Source: Bombus terrestris
Taxonomy: Eukaryota; Arthropoda; Insecta; Hymenoptera; Apidae
DNA: 64,000 nt
Direction of reading: 5' to 3'
Assembly (NCBI RefSeq): GCF_910591885.1
Contig: NC_063272.1
Coordinates: forward strand, 12,412,364 to 12,476,363
Part shown: positions 10,655-21,728 of the stretch, piece by piece
Layout: the number at the start of each line of letters is the position of its first letter
How positions within the stretch are numbered: position 1 is the stretch's first letter
Notes under the pieces: generated by a model
The model's input: only the letters and a program-made list of their open reading frames with translations
Told to the model about the DNA's origin: nothing
Databases searched by the model: none
Translations under genes and position numbers: made by a program

Positions 10655-11328
10655 ACGATTTGAATTCATTATATTATACATGATACATTGTACTCATTTT
10701 TAATTAAGTTACTTTTGTGATGTTTAATTTTATTTTACGTATATTCTTATGACTCTCTATGTTACGGCGCGTAAGATGGCCCGTGCGCCGTCTGAAACTT
10801 TATACTAGCTATTGATCTACCATATACTATATACTATAAACTGAATCTTTCGACGTAATCTTAATAGTTTGAAGGAATCTCTAATCCTGTAAGTGTCTTC
10901 GGTTTATGGATGGTCCTTAGAACAATCCTTAGGTTTATTGTGCGCTCTTACAAATTACGAAGAAAGCGGGTAGTTACCTAACGGAAAAAGCAGGTTTTTC
11001 CAAGGAACAATGTCACCCACTTCCTCCTATCTTCATTCATTAACGTTGGCTATAACTAATGGGCATAGCGGAATCCGCGTTATTCGTTCAGGAAACACAC
11101 CCGCACCGAACTTTACTCCTGTGGCGGCACTCGTCAGAGGAAATACCATCACTCGACACAGGTAGTTGAGGAGGACTGCAGCGGAGTCAGTTGACCGTGA
11201 TCCTCCGAGCAGGCCGGACCTCTCGGCCCTAAGGGACTACCAGGCGTAGGCCCTAACAGTGAGCGCAGCAAGCTATTCAGTGTACAGTATACAGTGAGAG
11301 AGCGGAGAAAAAAAAAAAAGCAAAAAGA

Positions 11329-11694
11329 GTGCTAAGCAGTGAAAAAATAGTGATAACATCACCCACACTACAAACAATACAAATAGAAGAGGAAAGGAAT
11401 GAGATTGAAACCAAGGAGGCGGAATCCGCCATAAGTCCGACAAAAAAGGGGGTCAAAAGGAAGATAGAAAAGCAACAGATAATTAAAGATAGCAGCATAA
11501 GACCCGCTGCACAAAAGACGCGGAAACTCAATCCGCCTCCAAACCTGATAAGCAGGAACAAAAAAGAAATCAGACAAGAAAATTTAAAAGAAAAAGAAAG
11601 CGATTCTCAAGAAGAGTGTCACGAAAAAAAACGAAAACATGAAACAAAAAAGAAGCCCCCAACCAATGGCAATCCCAATAAAAAACAGATTTGA
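11329..11694 (+). pseudogene. LINE ORF1 N-terminal part, out of frame with the rest
   Basis: A charged, lysine- and glutamate-rich frame with SPTKKGVKRK, a pattern usual at the N-terminus of Jockey ORF1 proteins. It ends at 11694, while the zinc-knuckle frame begins in another frame at 11639. A single-base change in one of the A or C homopolymers around 11625-11690 would account for the break. There is no ATG at its left end in this frame (it opens at a GTG), so the true start is uncertain. Confidence 0.55.
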
Positions 11695-13045
11695 AGCCCT
11701 CCAAGCTCAAGACCCCTGCGCACCGCAGTCGCAGGAAACTATCATCGAAACATTAAAAAAAAAAAACGACTTACTAAGGAAAAAAGCAACCAGACAGCCC
11801 ACACCCCTGGTCACATCACCGATAACCACGAACAAAAACAATGCCGCCCGGACAAGTACCTCCCCCGCCGCTCCGCCAAAAAAAACAACAACACCACATC
11901 ATTCAACATTACTGAAAAACCAAAATTATAAAGGCCTGCCACCCAGCCACCCCGCTGAAGAACAGGCAGACCCCCCCACATCGGCAAAAGGGGCCAGGCC
12001 ACCCCCCATCAACATAACATTACAAGACCCAAAAGATACAATAGCACTCATGGAAACTTCACTCAAAATCAAGAATTTCCACATCAAAAGAATCCACTCA
12101 GGTAAGCACGTGCTTTACCTTCAAAACATAAATGACTACACAAATGCAAAAAAAATACTGACTGCAGCCAACACGGCCTACTTCACATATACTCCAAAAT
12201 CTCAAAAACCCCATACGTATCTACTAAAAGGTCTAGGTAACAGCTACACAGAAGCGGAAATACTAGAAGATCTAAAAGCCCTGAATATCGAAGAAGTTAA
12301 CTTCACCAAAGTGACCCGATTCACAACAAGAAAATCAAGGGAGAACAACATATTGCTCCCAATCTATATAATTCAAGTCTCTCCCGATAGCAATATTGGG
12401 AACCTATTAAAAATAAACAGACTCAACTATCTAAAAATAGCATGGGAAAAAATAAAAAAAAACAACGATATCACGCAGTGCTACAAATGCCAGCGAATAG
12501 GCCACACTGCACAAAACTGTAACCTAAATTATCGCTGTGTAAAATGCACTGAACCGCACGGGCCAGGTGAGTGCAAAATAAAAAAAGAAGCAGCAGTAAG
12601 CAAAGAAAAAATGTACTGCGTAAACTGCAAAAACTACGGACATCCTGCATCTTACAAAGGATGTCCAAAACTCGTCGAACTACGGAAAAAGATTAATGAA
12701 AAAATCACCAAAGCAAAAACATCAAAAACCGAAAGAATCGCCAAAATAAGCCGTAAGTACGTCCCCGAGCTAAAGTTCGCGGATATAGTAAAACAAAAAA
12801 CAAGTATAAACGAGACAAGCCCGCTAGTAACAAACTTAGCGGCACAAGCCAAACAAAACCCAAACCCAACAATAGACGCACCCCAAATAAGCATAATAAA
12901 TGTCATTGAAGACTTCAAAAAAAGCATCCTAAAAGCACTAAGCGACCAACAAACCCAACTAAACGAAATCAAAAAAGCACTAAATACGCATGAAGAAAGA
13001 ATCGATTCCATCTTCAACATCATCGAAAATATAGACGAAGATTAG
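11639..13045 (+). CDS. LINE ORF1: gag-like RNA-binding protein, 468 aa
   Basis: It binds element RNA in the retrotransposition particle. The ATG at 11639 gives 468 residues, soon followed by KNRFEALQ, a motif position common in Jockey ORF1. A long proline/threonine-rich linker covers residues about 40-125, then the RRM-like gag core. Zinc knuckles lie at about residues 281-345: CYKCQRIGHTAQNC, then CVKC...GPGEC, then CVNCKNYGHPASYKGC. A lysine-rich, coiled-coil-like C-terminus follows. The stop overlaps the open ORF2 frame by 11 nt. The N-terminal extension in the other frame (11329-11694) suggests this copy has lost part of its original start. Confidence 0.85.
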   Translation: MKQKRSPQPMAIPIKNRFEALQAQDPCAPQSQETIIETLKKKNDLLRKKATRQPTPLVTSPITTNKNNAARTSTSPAAPPKKTTTPHHSTLLKNQNYKGLPPSHPAEEQADPPTSAKGARPPPINITLQDPKDTIALMETSLKIKNFHIKRIHSGKHVLYLQNINDYTNAKKILTAANTAYFTYTPKSQKPHTYLLKGLGNSYTEAEILEDLKALNIEEVNFTKVTRFTTRKSRENNILLPIYIIQVSPDSNIGNLLKINRLNYLKIAWEKIKKNNDITQCYKCQRIGHTAQNCNLNYRCVKCTEPHGPGECKIKKEAAVSKEKMYCVNCKNYGHPASYKGCPKLVELRKKINEKITKAKTSKTERIAKISRKYVPELKFADIVKQKTSINETSPLVTNLAAQAKQNPNPTIDAPQISIINVIEDFKKSILKALSDQQTQLNEIKKALNTHEERIDSIFNIIENIDED

Positions 13046-16000
13046 CCAAAACACACCCGCCCACCAATCACAGCAGAAAATAAACCAGATAAAAGTTAAA
13101 CATCTGAAAATCATATCAATAAACGCCAACTCTCTAATCTCAAACCAAAAAAGATACAGCATACTAACTCTAATTAAGAAAGAAACCCCCGACATAGTAC
13201 TTATCTCAGAAACCAAACTGAACTATAGACATAAGGTGCAATACAAAAACTACTCTATAATAAGACACGACAGACCAAACGCCACCCAAGGAGGAGGAAC
13301 GGCAATCCTCATAAAAAACCCCCTGAAGTTCAAAACAATACAAAACGACAAAATAACAAACTTCAAAATCCTAGAGACGACGATCATAAAAATAAAAATA
13401 AACAATAAGGAAAACTTATTTATCTCTGCAGCCTACGCAGCCTACGGAAACCAGAAACAATTTAACGACGAATTCGACAATCTCTTCCAACTTTTACAGC
13501 TCGACAAACAGGAAAACTACTACATAATAGCTGGTGACCTTCACGCCAAACATACCAGCTGGAAAAACGAAATAAACAACACGAGAGGAAACTCCGTCAG
13601 AACCTGGCTAGACAATAAAAGCATCTTCTACAAAACAAACCTTTATGGCTCCGAGCTACCCTCTTACCCAAAAGGACGCTCCTACCTAGACATATGCCTA
13701 GCAGACGCCCGAATAAAATTCCAAAACTTACGACCAAATAACACTCTCAAAACCATAGACTACGACAGCGACCATAACGCCATAGTATTTCAGATAAGCA
13801 AAAACACATCCGACTACCTAACACTCGAAACGCAGACCGAAACACCCAGGTACAACTACAAAAAGACAGACTGGAAAAAGTTCCAAAACCTGCTCGAACA
13901 GAACTGCGACCTAAAAATCTACAACAATGTCAACCTAACAGACAGACAAATCGACTCTTTCATAGACGAAATAGAAAAACATATACAAATCGCCCTACAA
14001 GAATCCGTACCGACATATAAAAAAAAAGACTCCTGCGAGCCATATATAAACTATAAAATAAAAAAACTACAACGAGATAAAAGCTACATACTATCGAAAT
14101 TAAACTACCTAAGACACAACTACTCTTACGACAAAAGAGAAGACATAGAATTCCTAAAGTACCTGCTACACGAAATAAAATCACAACTAAAACAAGAATT
14201 CGCAAACTCTATAAATCAATACTGGACAAACAAAATAAAAAATATCTCCAAAAAAGACTCTGCTAGCATGTTCCCGCAGATAAATCAAATTTTCAGACCA
14301 AAGGAACAAAACTCCATCCCGCCCCACAAACTGCCTCCAGAAAAAGCCTCCCTCATCCAAGAAGCAGGCATCGAGATACACAACACCAACAAAGACACAG
14401 AGGGCAACTTCATAATATCAAAAACAACGGAAAAACTAGACATTATCGGCACCCACTTCGCCAAAACTCACACACAAAACGAACACATGGGCTGAGAACA
14501 ATTAAACAGAATTATCATCGCCGAAACAAACATACTAAAAAATAAAATAAAACAAGACATAGCGCTAAACAAAACAGTCTGCACATTCTCAAACGAAAAC
14601 ACATCGGACGACCCCAAACAGCCCGACCCAGAAATAAACTACTTTACAAACCTCAATCAACTAAGTACAATCTTCTCCACGCTAAACAACAAAAAATCCG
14701 CCGGCTTCGATGGCATCCCAAACATCTCGCTCAAACGCCTACCAAACAAAATAAAATGGTACTACACAGTACTGTTTAATAATGCACTAAACAACACGTA
14801 CTTCCCCAAAAAATGGAAAAAAGCCAAACTCATAGCCATTACAAAAAAAAATAAAGACGGCTCATCACCTGCAAACCTACGACCCATAAGCCTCCTCCCC
14901 AACATAAGCAAAGTATACGAAATGATCATAAACAACCCCCTAGCAGCCTTCTGCTCAAAAAATAAGATAATCCCGGAAAACCAATTCGGCTTCCGCCACA
15001 AACACTCCACAATCCACGCAATAAACAAACTTACGTCGGATATCTGCTGGGCACTTAACGCAAACCAGCGAGTAGCCGCCTGCCTAATAGACATCGAAAA
15101 AGCCTTCGACACCGTCTGGATCCCAGGGCTCATTTATAAAATGATTAAAAAGAACTTCCCAGAATACCTAATCAAAATAGTATGGGACATGGTAACAAAC
15201 AAAACTTTCATAATGACCGACGGCTCGCACACTTCAAGCAAAGAATTCTCCATAGAGAACGGCCTGCAACAAGGAACAGTAAATTCCCCGCTACTCTTCA
15301 GCATCTACAATAACGACTTACTAAACCTCTTTAACCTCAACACATCCACACACAAACGCTCCATAGCCTTCGCGGATGACCTAATCATCTACGTAACAGG
15401 CCGCAAAACCAAAACGATAAGAACAGAACTGCAAGAACTCTTTAACAAAATCAGCGATTACTATCATACATGGAAACTAAAAATTAACGCAAGCAAATGC
15501 GAAACCATACTATTCAGACCCAGAACAAGCAAAATCGGCCCAGCAGAAAGGGAACAAGTCAGGAAATTCTGCCTAAAAGAAAAAGCAAACGAAGAGAACC
15601 TCATACCACACAAAAACTGCGTAAAATACCTAGGAATAAACATAGATGAAAAACTAAATTATAAGCAACACATCGAAATCCAACTCTCCAAAGCCAGCAA
15701 AGCTTTTTGGAATACAAAAAGGCTGTTTTACTCCAGACTTCTCGATAGCAAAGTAAAAATCATGTGCTACCAATCGCTAATAAGACCCATTATAACCTAC
15801 GGCTGCCCAATATGGTACAACATACCTGCGTCAATAATGGAAAAAATTCGCATATTTGAAAGAAAATGCATCAGAGCTTGCCTGAGCATTTACAGATCAG
15901 AACACAGCGGATACAAAAAATACGTAAAAAACAAAAAAATATACGACTTAGCCAACATCCACCGCATCGACTGTCACATCCTAAAACTAACGAGAAATCA

Positions 16001-16394
16001 CTTCTCGCAAGCCGCGAAGATCAAAGAAAACAGCCTAATCTTCGGCTGCTTATACCCAAATGACGCATACTTCAAAAACACTCTGTTAACAGGCTACATC
16101 CCCCCCGAAGCCTTTCTATACCTAGACGAAAGAAACTATCTCCAAGACAAAAACAACATACCCATAATTTATCATATGCAAAGGAAAATAGGAATGAAAT
16201 CTATTCAATACGAGGAAAACCTAGATGGCCGCACGGCAGACACTAGGTGGAGATACAACATGGCCCTCCCCCAAAAGGATACAGAAGACAAACACAGAAA
16301 AAACACAAAAAAATATTGGTGGATACGGAATTCTCAACAAAAACAACAAGATAAAGAGCCACAGAACGGCAACGCTCACCGAATCAAAGTGTAA
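13035..16394 (+). pseudogene. LINE ORF2: APE endonuclease and reverse transcriptase, one in-frame stop
   Basis: The frame is open from 13035 to 16394 except for TGA at 14493-14495 (after NEHMG). There is no ATG near its left end, so initiation may depend on the ORF1 stop or the start codon has been lost. The apurinic endonuclease domain shows SETKL (near 13210), AGDLHAKHTSW and YDSDHNAIVF (near 13770). Reverse transcriptase motifs are IDIEKAFDTVW (A, near 15090), GLQQGTVNSPLLF (B), AFADDLIIY (C, near 15370) and KYLGINID. A Jockey-type C-terminal region with ITYGCPIW follows. The catalytic FADD is intact. It cleaves and primes on target DNA in the nucleus. Clade assignment rests on motif style and the ORF1 type. 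Confidence 0.88.
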
Positions 16395-16788
16395 ATATGT
16401 AAATATGTAAATAGATAAACAAATATTATACTAATCCCACAGAACACCCCTCCCCACCCCTCCCAGTCCATCCCCTCCCAGCCCCTCCCTAATAGGCTAG
16501 CGAACTGTCCTGTTTTTGCGTCCAGGCTTTCAGGACATAAATTAAAATATCGTACATAAGCACAGCGCAACAGCGGCTTAATTTTATTTTATTTAACAAC
16601 AATAATCTTAAAAAAAAAGAGAGAGAAAAGAATGTAATAATGCATGGCTACGTCGTACCGCCGCGTATCGGTACTCTTGCCTGTACCACCCTACAATTAG
16701 AATTCAGCGTTTATTCTGGAAAAAAAATGATGTAAAAAAATATGTAAATAACCTGGAACAAATAAACAGAGATAAAAAAAAAAAAAAA
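16395..16788 (+). other. LINE 3' UTR and poly(A) tail
   Basis: It has a C-rich stretch at about 16441-16492 (CCCCTCCC repeats), then AATAAAC near the end and a terminal A run. The last part is nearly identical to 37494-37839, showing at least two insertions from one family. Confidence 0.85.
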
Positions 16789-16992
16789 GCCTTAGGCTGT
16801 TGTAAACGTTCAGAATCCGGGTTCTAATCCCGGCGCCCTCGTATTTTTCCGAAATCCGATTTTTCATCCGCGACATCTACATAAGAAGAGAAAATACAGT
16901 GTCCTCCAGCAAGCGACATCTACAGCCAATAACGCTCCAGTTATCATGGAAATATCAAAGAAGATGGAAAAGATTGAGAAGAAAAAAAAAGT

Positions 16993-17062
16993 GTGTTTCG
17001 TCCAGAGCCTGCCAGCGGACTCATCAGTAAGGTTTTACCTAGCAGGCTCATGCCTTAGACAC
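16993..17062 (-). ncRNA. Type I hammerhead ribozyme HHR1 (R2 copy)
   Basis: Minus strand: GTGTC, stem I TAAGG/CCTTA, core CTGATGA, stem II GTCC/GGAC, GAAAC. Loop I GAGCCTGCTAG pairs with loop II CTGGCAGGCTC with one G-U wobble. The loop II changes relative to R1 (CAA to CAG) restore pairing. Predicted cleavage at the complement of 17058. Confidence 0.93.
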
Positions 17063-17236
17063 GGCGGAAGAAGTTCCTCCTTCCTCCTTCCTTGATGTTG
17101 GATCGACGAGAAAGAGGGTAGGTGTAGGCGGTCGACAACACACAAAGGAAAAGGAGAAGGCAGAAGTAGTGTTTCGTCCAAGATCTGTTAGTATAGGACT
17201 CTTCAGTAAGGCTTACCTAGCAGATCCATACCTTAG
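17058..17236 (-). mobile_element. Shortened retrozyme-like unit (178 nt)
   Basis: The distance between predicted cleavage sites is 178 nt. Most of the spacer found at 6366-6757 and 46271-46697 is missing, leaving a purine-rich region next to HHR2. It may be an internal deletion or a distinct short subfamily. Confidence 0.65.
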
Positions 17237-17240
17237 ACAC
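17169..17240 (-). ncRNA. Type I hammerhead ribozyme HHR2 (R2 copy)
   Basis: Minus strand: stem III GTGT/ACAC, stem I TAAGG/CCTTA, core CTGAAGA (variable position 7 is A), stem II GTCC/GGAC, GAAAC. Loop pairing GATCTGCTAG with CTAACAGATC has one mismatch. It differs from the other HHR2 copies at about six positions, none of them at an invariant core base. Confidence 0.9.
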
Positions 17241-17634
17241 TGGGATAGGAAAAGTTGTGTTGGAAGTTATATTTATTGAAAACAAACGTTCAATGTGACC
17301 ACTAGTGAGAAAACATTAACATCGGTTAACCGTATGTTGATGTCGATGGCCCTCTGGTGACAAGTGTAAGACGTATTCTACAAACGTAATTTAAACTAAA
17401 CCATTAGGATGAGTTATAAATAGATTGTACATTTATAGTAAATTTTTAAAAGTGTAGAAGTACACACACTGCATAAAATAATGTGCAAAGATATCGAAAA
17501 TATTGACATTGAAGTTTCTGTTATTTTGTTAAGGATTAACGTAATAGATGAGTTATGATATTTAATTGTATCGAATAAAAGAAATTTCTATTTAAATTCA
17601 ATTTCCATAATTGTATTTCGGTAATGATGTTAAA

Positions 17635-18390
17635 TAAAACTATGAATTTATTTAATCATCCGCGTTGTAATCGTAATAGAGAATCTAATATAAGCAAAAT
17701 TAGAAGAGTATGAACAGAATTTCGGACGTTAGTGAATTCCTGTTTACATATCGTTAACGCGGTATGTTTCAAAGGAAAAAACAAAGAAAGAAATGCGCAC
17801 GGTAATGTTTCTGGCCACTGATGTTTTCTTTTTTTTCCCATATTGTTCACGGACGCAGCATCGTGATGAATCAAACTGTTGAATCTCGGTGACAAATAAC
17901 AGAAATGACGTGCTGGATGCTAAAGGACCTCTGTTAGACTTGCACACGGTAATTATACAGAAACACGATCCAACGATTATTGAAAAAGTATTGGATGAAC
18001 GAAGTGTTGATGGAAACTGTTACGATCGGCAAGTCGTAGACCTCCGTTACAGATGTTTCTAACATTTTAAACGTTTTTTGATCCAATAGAATTATGTAAT
18101 TGTAAAAGATCGATTATATAAAATAAAGTTTCTGATGTTACTGTGAAAAAGATTTTTTATACGAATACTATGCATATTCTGTATATTCCTGCACCATTAA
18201 ATTTCATCTTGTGTCTCAGCCCTCTCAAGTCATACAAGAAGCGTACTAGTGGCTTATCTATTTGAATGATTACATTATCTATTCTGTGATATCAGAGTTA
18301 CACGTGCCATGCGCATTTCCCGCTTTACAAACTTTCCAACTTGTAACGTACACGTTATGTAACGTTACGTAACGGTGGGTCTGTCTCACC
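17635..18390. other. Non-coding stretch, no feature recognised
   Basis: AT-rich, with no credible exon. Copy 2 (47165-47920) is identical as far as I compared. A short palindromic patch ACGTTATGTAACGTTACGTAACG lies near 18350. Confidence 0.45.
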
Positions 18391-18679
18391 GTGGCGAGCC
18401 ACGGGACACAAAACGTTGGAATGTTTACTGTTGCGTGCTGCTACAACTATTTCTTTTAAGGAGAGCTATAGAATTACTCCATCCCTACGTTAAGTAAAAA
18501 CGTTCATGCCATGACCGCGGCTACGTTCAGCGATTTGTTGTCGCCTCGAGCCCAAGCTCATTATCACAAATCTCGGGCAATTATAATCGAGTTAAATTAT
18601 AGAGACTAAAATATTGGGGATTTTCCGAAGAATTGCAAAGGGAAGACCCCGGTGTCCTTTCGTCTCCTACATATATGTC
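18391..18679. repeat. Direct repeat D, left copy (about 290 bp)
   Basis: It starts GTGGCGAGCCACGGGACA and is about 75-80% similar by eye to 19393-19708, about 1 kb away. Shared words include TTTCTTTTAAGGAGAGCTAT and TTGTCGCCTCGAGCCC. The GTGGCGAGCCAC start is itself nearly palindromic. It could be a pair of old LTRs around a short internal region, or a tandem duplication. No primer site or coding remnant was seen. Confidence 0.6.
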
Positions 18680-19392
18680 GGGTTGGCGTTAAGATTTGAG
18701 TTAGGGTTGAGGGCGTGAAACGAATCCCTATTGGCGCTAGACGTGATCATTATGCAATAGAGGAGATATTTACTAGTGCAAATATGACTATGATGGTATT
18801 GTACAAGTAATCGCGATAATTAGATACTCGAGAAGCTAATGACAATGATCCTAGGCCCACTAACGAATCCGCGGTCAAGGGGATGACGAACTCTACTTTT
18901 CTTCAGCGTCTAAGTTGTACTCAATGTTAATGCACGAGGCAATCACTACGTATCTGAGAGTTACTTGAATCGTCTTTGAGATCGTACCGGATAGTGGTTC
19001 TCCATCACGGTAACGCTGTCGAGGAAAACTATGACGGGTGTGCCTAAGGGCACGAAATCATCGGATTCGTGGAGAAAAACCTTCATTCGGAAAGTGAGGG
19101 AAATTGGCGTTACTGTTAATTGGTCAATTTCCATGTTGGTGGTTAGGGAAGGCTGCTAGCCGCCCTTAAAAGAAATTCGAATTCGAGAAGTTCGAGAAGA
19201 GGAAGCGTCGTTCGTGAGAAAAATAGATTTCTCCTATTTTCTCGTAGTTGGGACGAGGACTGTTTGTCGGTTTGAAGGACTTTAGTTAAACAGATCTTAA
19301 GATTTATAGCGGGTCCTCGGGCTAGCTAAACATGTACTGTGGAGACGCGTCGACATCTGGTAATCATCTTACTCAAAGAATAGAGTCTGCGT

Positions 19393-19708
19393 GTGGCGAG
19401 CCACGGGACAGAAATCGTTGAAATGCTTACCGTCGTGCCCCGTCCTAAGTATTTCTTTTAAGGAGAGCTATATGGTTACTTCATGCCATTGTTAGACAAA
19501 ACGTTCATTCCTTGACCGCGACTACGTTGGGCGACTGGTTGTCGCCTCGAGCCCGAGCTCACTATCATAAATCTCAAATAAGTACAGTCGAATCGAATGA
19601 CAACAGTTTCTTAATTCGGCTATGGTGAAATCTAAATTACAATACTAGGGGTCTTCCGAAAGTTCCGAAGGGAAGGTTCCAGTATTCTCTCATCTCCGAC
19701 ATATATAT
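19393..19708. repeat. Direct repeat D, right copy
   Basis: Partner of 18391-18679, slightly longer because of a small insertion around 19590-19640. It ends near GACATATATATAA, against CTACATATATGTC in the left copy. Matching pair in copy 2 at 47921-48209 and 48923-49238. Confidence 0.6.
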
Positions 19709-20828
19709 AATAAAATATTGAAAATATATGCAATAAGTGACAAATGAAACCCTCTTATAAGTAATAACGAACTTGTAAAAATGAAGAAAATCTTGGACAT
19801 TATTAGCAAATAAATAACATTTTTATGAATTATTGTTTCGTTCTAAAGCTTTGACTATAATAAATTTGGCATTATAATAAATATCTTGGATTTGATACAG
19901 AAAATTCAATACTGTTCTCATCTACGTTGTCCTTGTAACATCAACCAAATCTCAATCCTAAGGACCCATCAATAAATCTTGGCATTTTCATAATTAAGGT
20001 CCTTCAGACCAAAAACAAGCATCTTCTATTTCCAGTGTTTTTTACATTTTTGTTTACTAGGAGAAGATACGGGAAAGTTAGTTTTCTCCATTCGGTATTT
20101 TCCGTTAGCAACTTTCTCTCAAGGGCGGCTAAGACCCCTCCTAGTCCACCAGAATTCTTGTGCTCCAATCAAAAGCAATGTCTATCGCTCTCGCTTTTCT
20201 AAACAAAATTGTCCTTAACGAATCAGCCCATCTCGTGGCCTCAGACACACCTACCCCTAGCCTTCCTGCGCCACGACATCGTCACAAAACTACTCAGTCT
20301 CCATCTTTAGAATAGTCAACACCTTTTACCGAGTTTCTACCCTTAGACCGGTGGCGTACATAACGTATTAATATTATTGAGATATGTACAATTTTTGTGC
20401 TGGACTAGGTCGAATGCATAGTGGAGATGTTTGTATGTGGATATCAGTGTGTGGAGATATGTGTGCGCGCGGCGACTGAGAAACAGATGAATGTAAACAG
20501 TTTGGTCGGTTAACAGTCTACGAAAAGTCGGGTATGGAAGAAAGTGTTAAGACGCGTGCAAGTGTGTATCGATGAATATTCTAGAAATCGTTTATAAAAT
20601 AAATATATGTCTACGTTAATAGTAATGCTCAGTGTAAATTTAATGTCTCCATAACAATATTTCGGCCATCAAGATCCACAATTCTCAACAAATATAACTA
20701 GGTTTTACATAAAATTGTTGGAGTGAATTGTGATTTATGTGTGTTAATTCAGTGTATATTCCACTGTGATTGTTGAATTCATAATAAAGTTTAATAAAAG
20801 CAAAATTGATAGTTGCGTTACGACTCAG
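19709..20828. other. Non-coding stretch with a weak inverted match
   Basis: The segment near 20125-20155 (AAGGGCGGCTAAGACCCC) resembles the reverse complement of 19137-19172, suggesting a degraded mobile element in inverted form. No open frame was recognised. Confidence 0.35.
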
Positions 20829-21102
20829 CTATTTTATTTTATCATCCAACTCTCAAGTTTACGTGTCATCCTCTACGTTTCTCAATTATTGTTCTGGTTA
20901 ATTTGGTATTTGTTTTATTAGATTTGACTGATATTTACTTCCAAGAATGATAGGAAAGTTCAATATATTTTGTTTCGTATATTTGCAATATATCTTAGCT
21001 TTTTGTATGAAAATTAATCAATATTGGAATCAATTGAAATCGAAATGCCTTAATGCTGTTTTAGATGAAGATTTCAAATTTACCGAATTATAGAACATCC
21101 AG

Positions 21103-21311
21103 ACAATCGGGAGGTTATCGGACGCTGAGTTTGCTGCGTCATCTAGGGGTGAAAATGGGAACACGCGCGATCTACAGCAGCCTCGTGCAGTAAGTCATCT
21201 CCCTTACCGACTATATGGAGTCGCTATCATTAAAATCAGACACGGAGTCTCCGATTCAGTCATTGTCCGCACAATCAATGGAATCTCCTCTACCGGAAGC
21301 AAATCTGCTCA
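21103..21311 (+). pseudogene. PDZ-type host gene, exon upstream of the PDZ domain, with a stop
   Basis: Acceptor-like CATCCAG precedes it and donor GTTAGT follows at 21312. The reading frame (QSGGYRTLSLLRHLGVKMG... then MESLSLKSDTESPI...) contains an in-frame TAA shortly after the segment YSSLVQ. The last base of the exon plus the first two bases of the next exon form a codon in the PDZ frame, so the splice phase agrees. That agreement is the main support for this being one gene. Confidence 0.6.
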
Positions 21312-21728
21312 GTTAGTAACATCTCTACTTCGACTAGATTTTTCAAGTGTTAATCATTATCACTCGAACCTATATTTGAATGTATACAACAATTAACAAA
21401 TTTTTAATGCAACGCTATGTTATCGATACATATTGTATCATCATCGTACTATATATATTATTCTTATATTTAAAGTACAAATGCCATATAACTCATTTGA
21501 AATTGCATTTCTTGAAATTAAACGCGCTATGTAATTCACTAAATCAGATAACATATACTACATAAAATAATTTATCTTATTGATCCTATATTTCAAGAAG
21601 TTAAGGATTTCCGCAAACATATTAATTTCAATATAAAAATATCTCTTCCGAACAAGATGCATTTAATCATCATGCAAAGATTTGTAAATTTGTAAATTTA
21701 AATTTTATATGATTTCTATTTTCAACAG

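Larger units (their letters stand above)
11188..16788 (+). mobile_element. Jockey-clade non-LTR retrotransposon (LINE), nearly full length
   Basis: A 5.6-kb element beginning CAGTTGACC and ending in GATAAAA and a poly(A) run. It encodes a gag-like ORF1 with CCHC knuckles (11639-13045) and an endonuclease plus reverse transcriptase ORF2 (13035-16394). Purine- and A-rich coding composition sets it apart from its surroundings. Lesions visible are one probable frameshift near the ORF1 N-terminus and one in-frame TGA in ORF2, so it looks recently dead or a recent insertion of a decaying source. It inserted into the tRNA-like part of composite repeat R2. It is absent from copy 2. A 346-bp 3' fragment of the same family is at 37494-37839. 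Confidence 0.93.
11120..16990 (+). mobile_element. tRNA-like family A element interrupted by the LINE
   Basis: The 5' part is 11120-11187 (TGTGGCGGCACTCGTCAG to GCAGCGGAGT) and the 3' part is 16789-16990 (GCCTTAGGCTGTTG onward, with GGGTTCTAATCCC). Compared with the uninterrupted copy at 45919-46197, seven bases (GGTTAGC) are missing at the LINE junction, so this insertion came with a small target deletion rather than a duplication. The break falls inside the A-box region. Confidence 0.75.
10655..17634. repeat. Composite repeat, copy R2, split by a LINE
   Basis: The repeat parts are 10655-11187 and 16789-17634; the LINE occupies 11188-16788. The same order of parts as in R1 is visible: leader, tRNA-like segment (start 11120), HHR1, shortened unit, HHR2, tail. 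The ribozyme-bounded unit is cut to 178 nt. The leader is diverged from R1 and from copy 2, while the tail from about 17245 is nearly identical to both. Confidence 0.85.
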
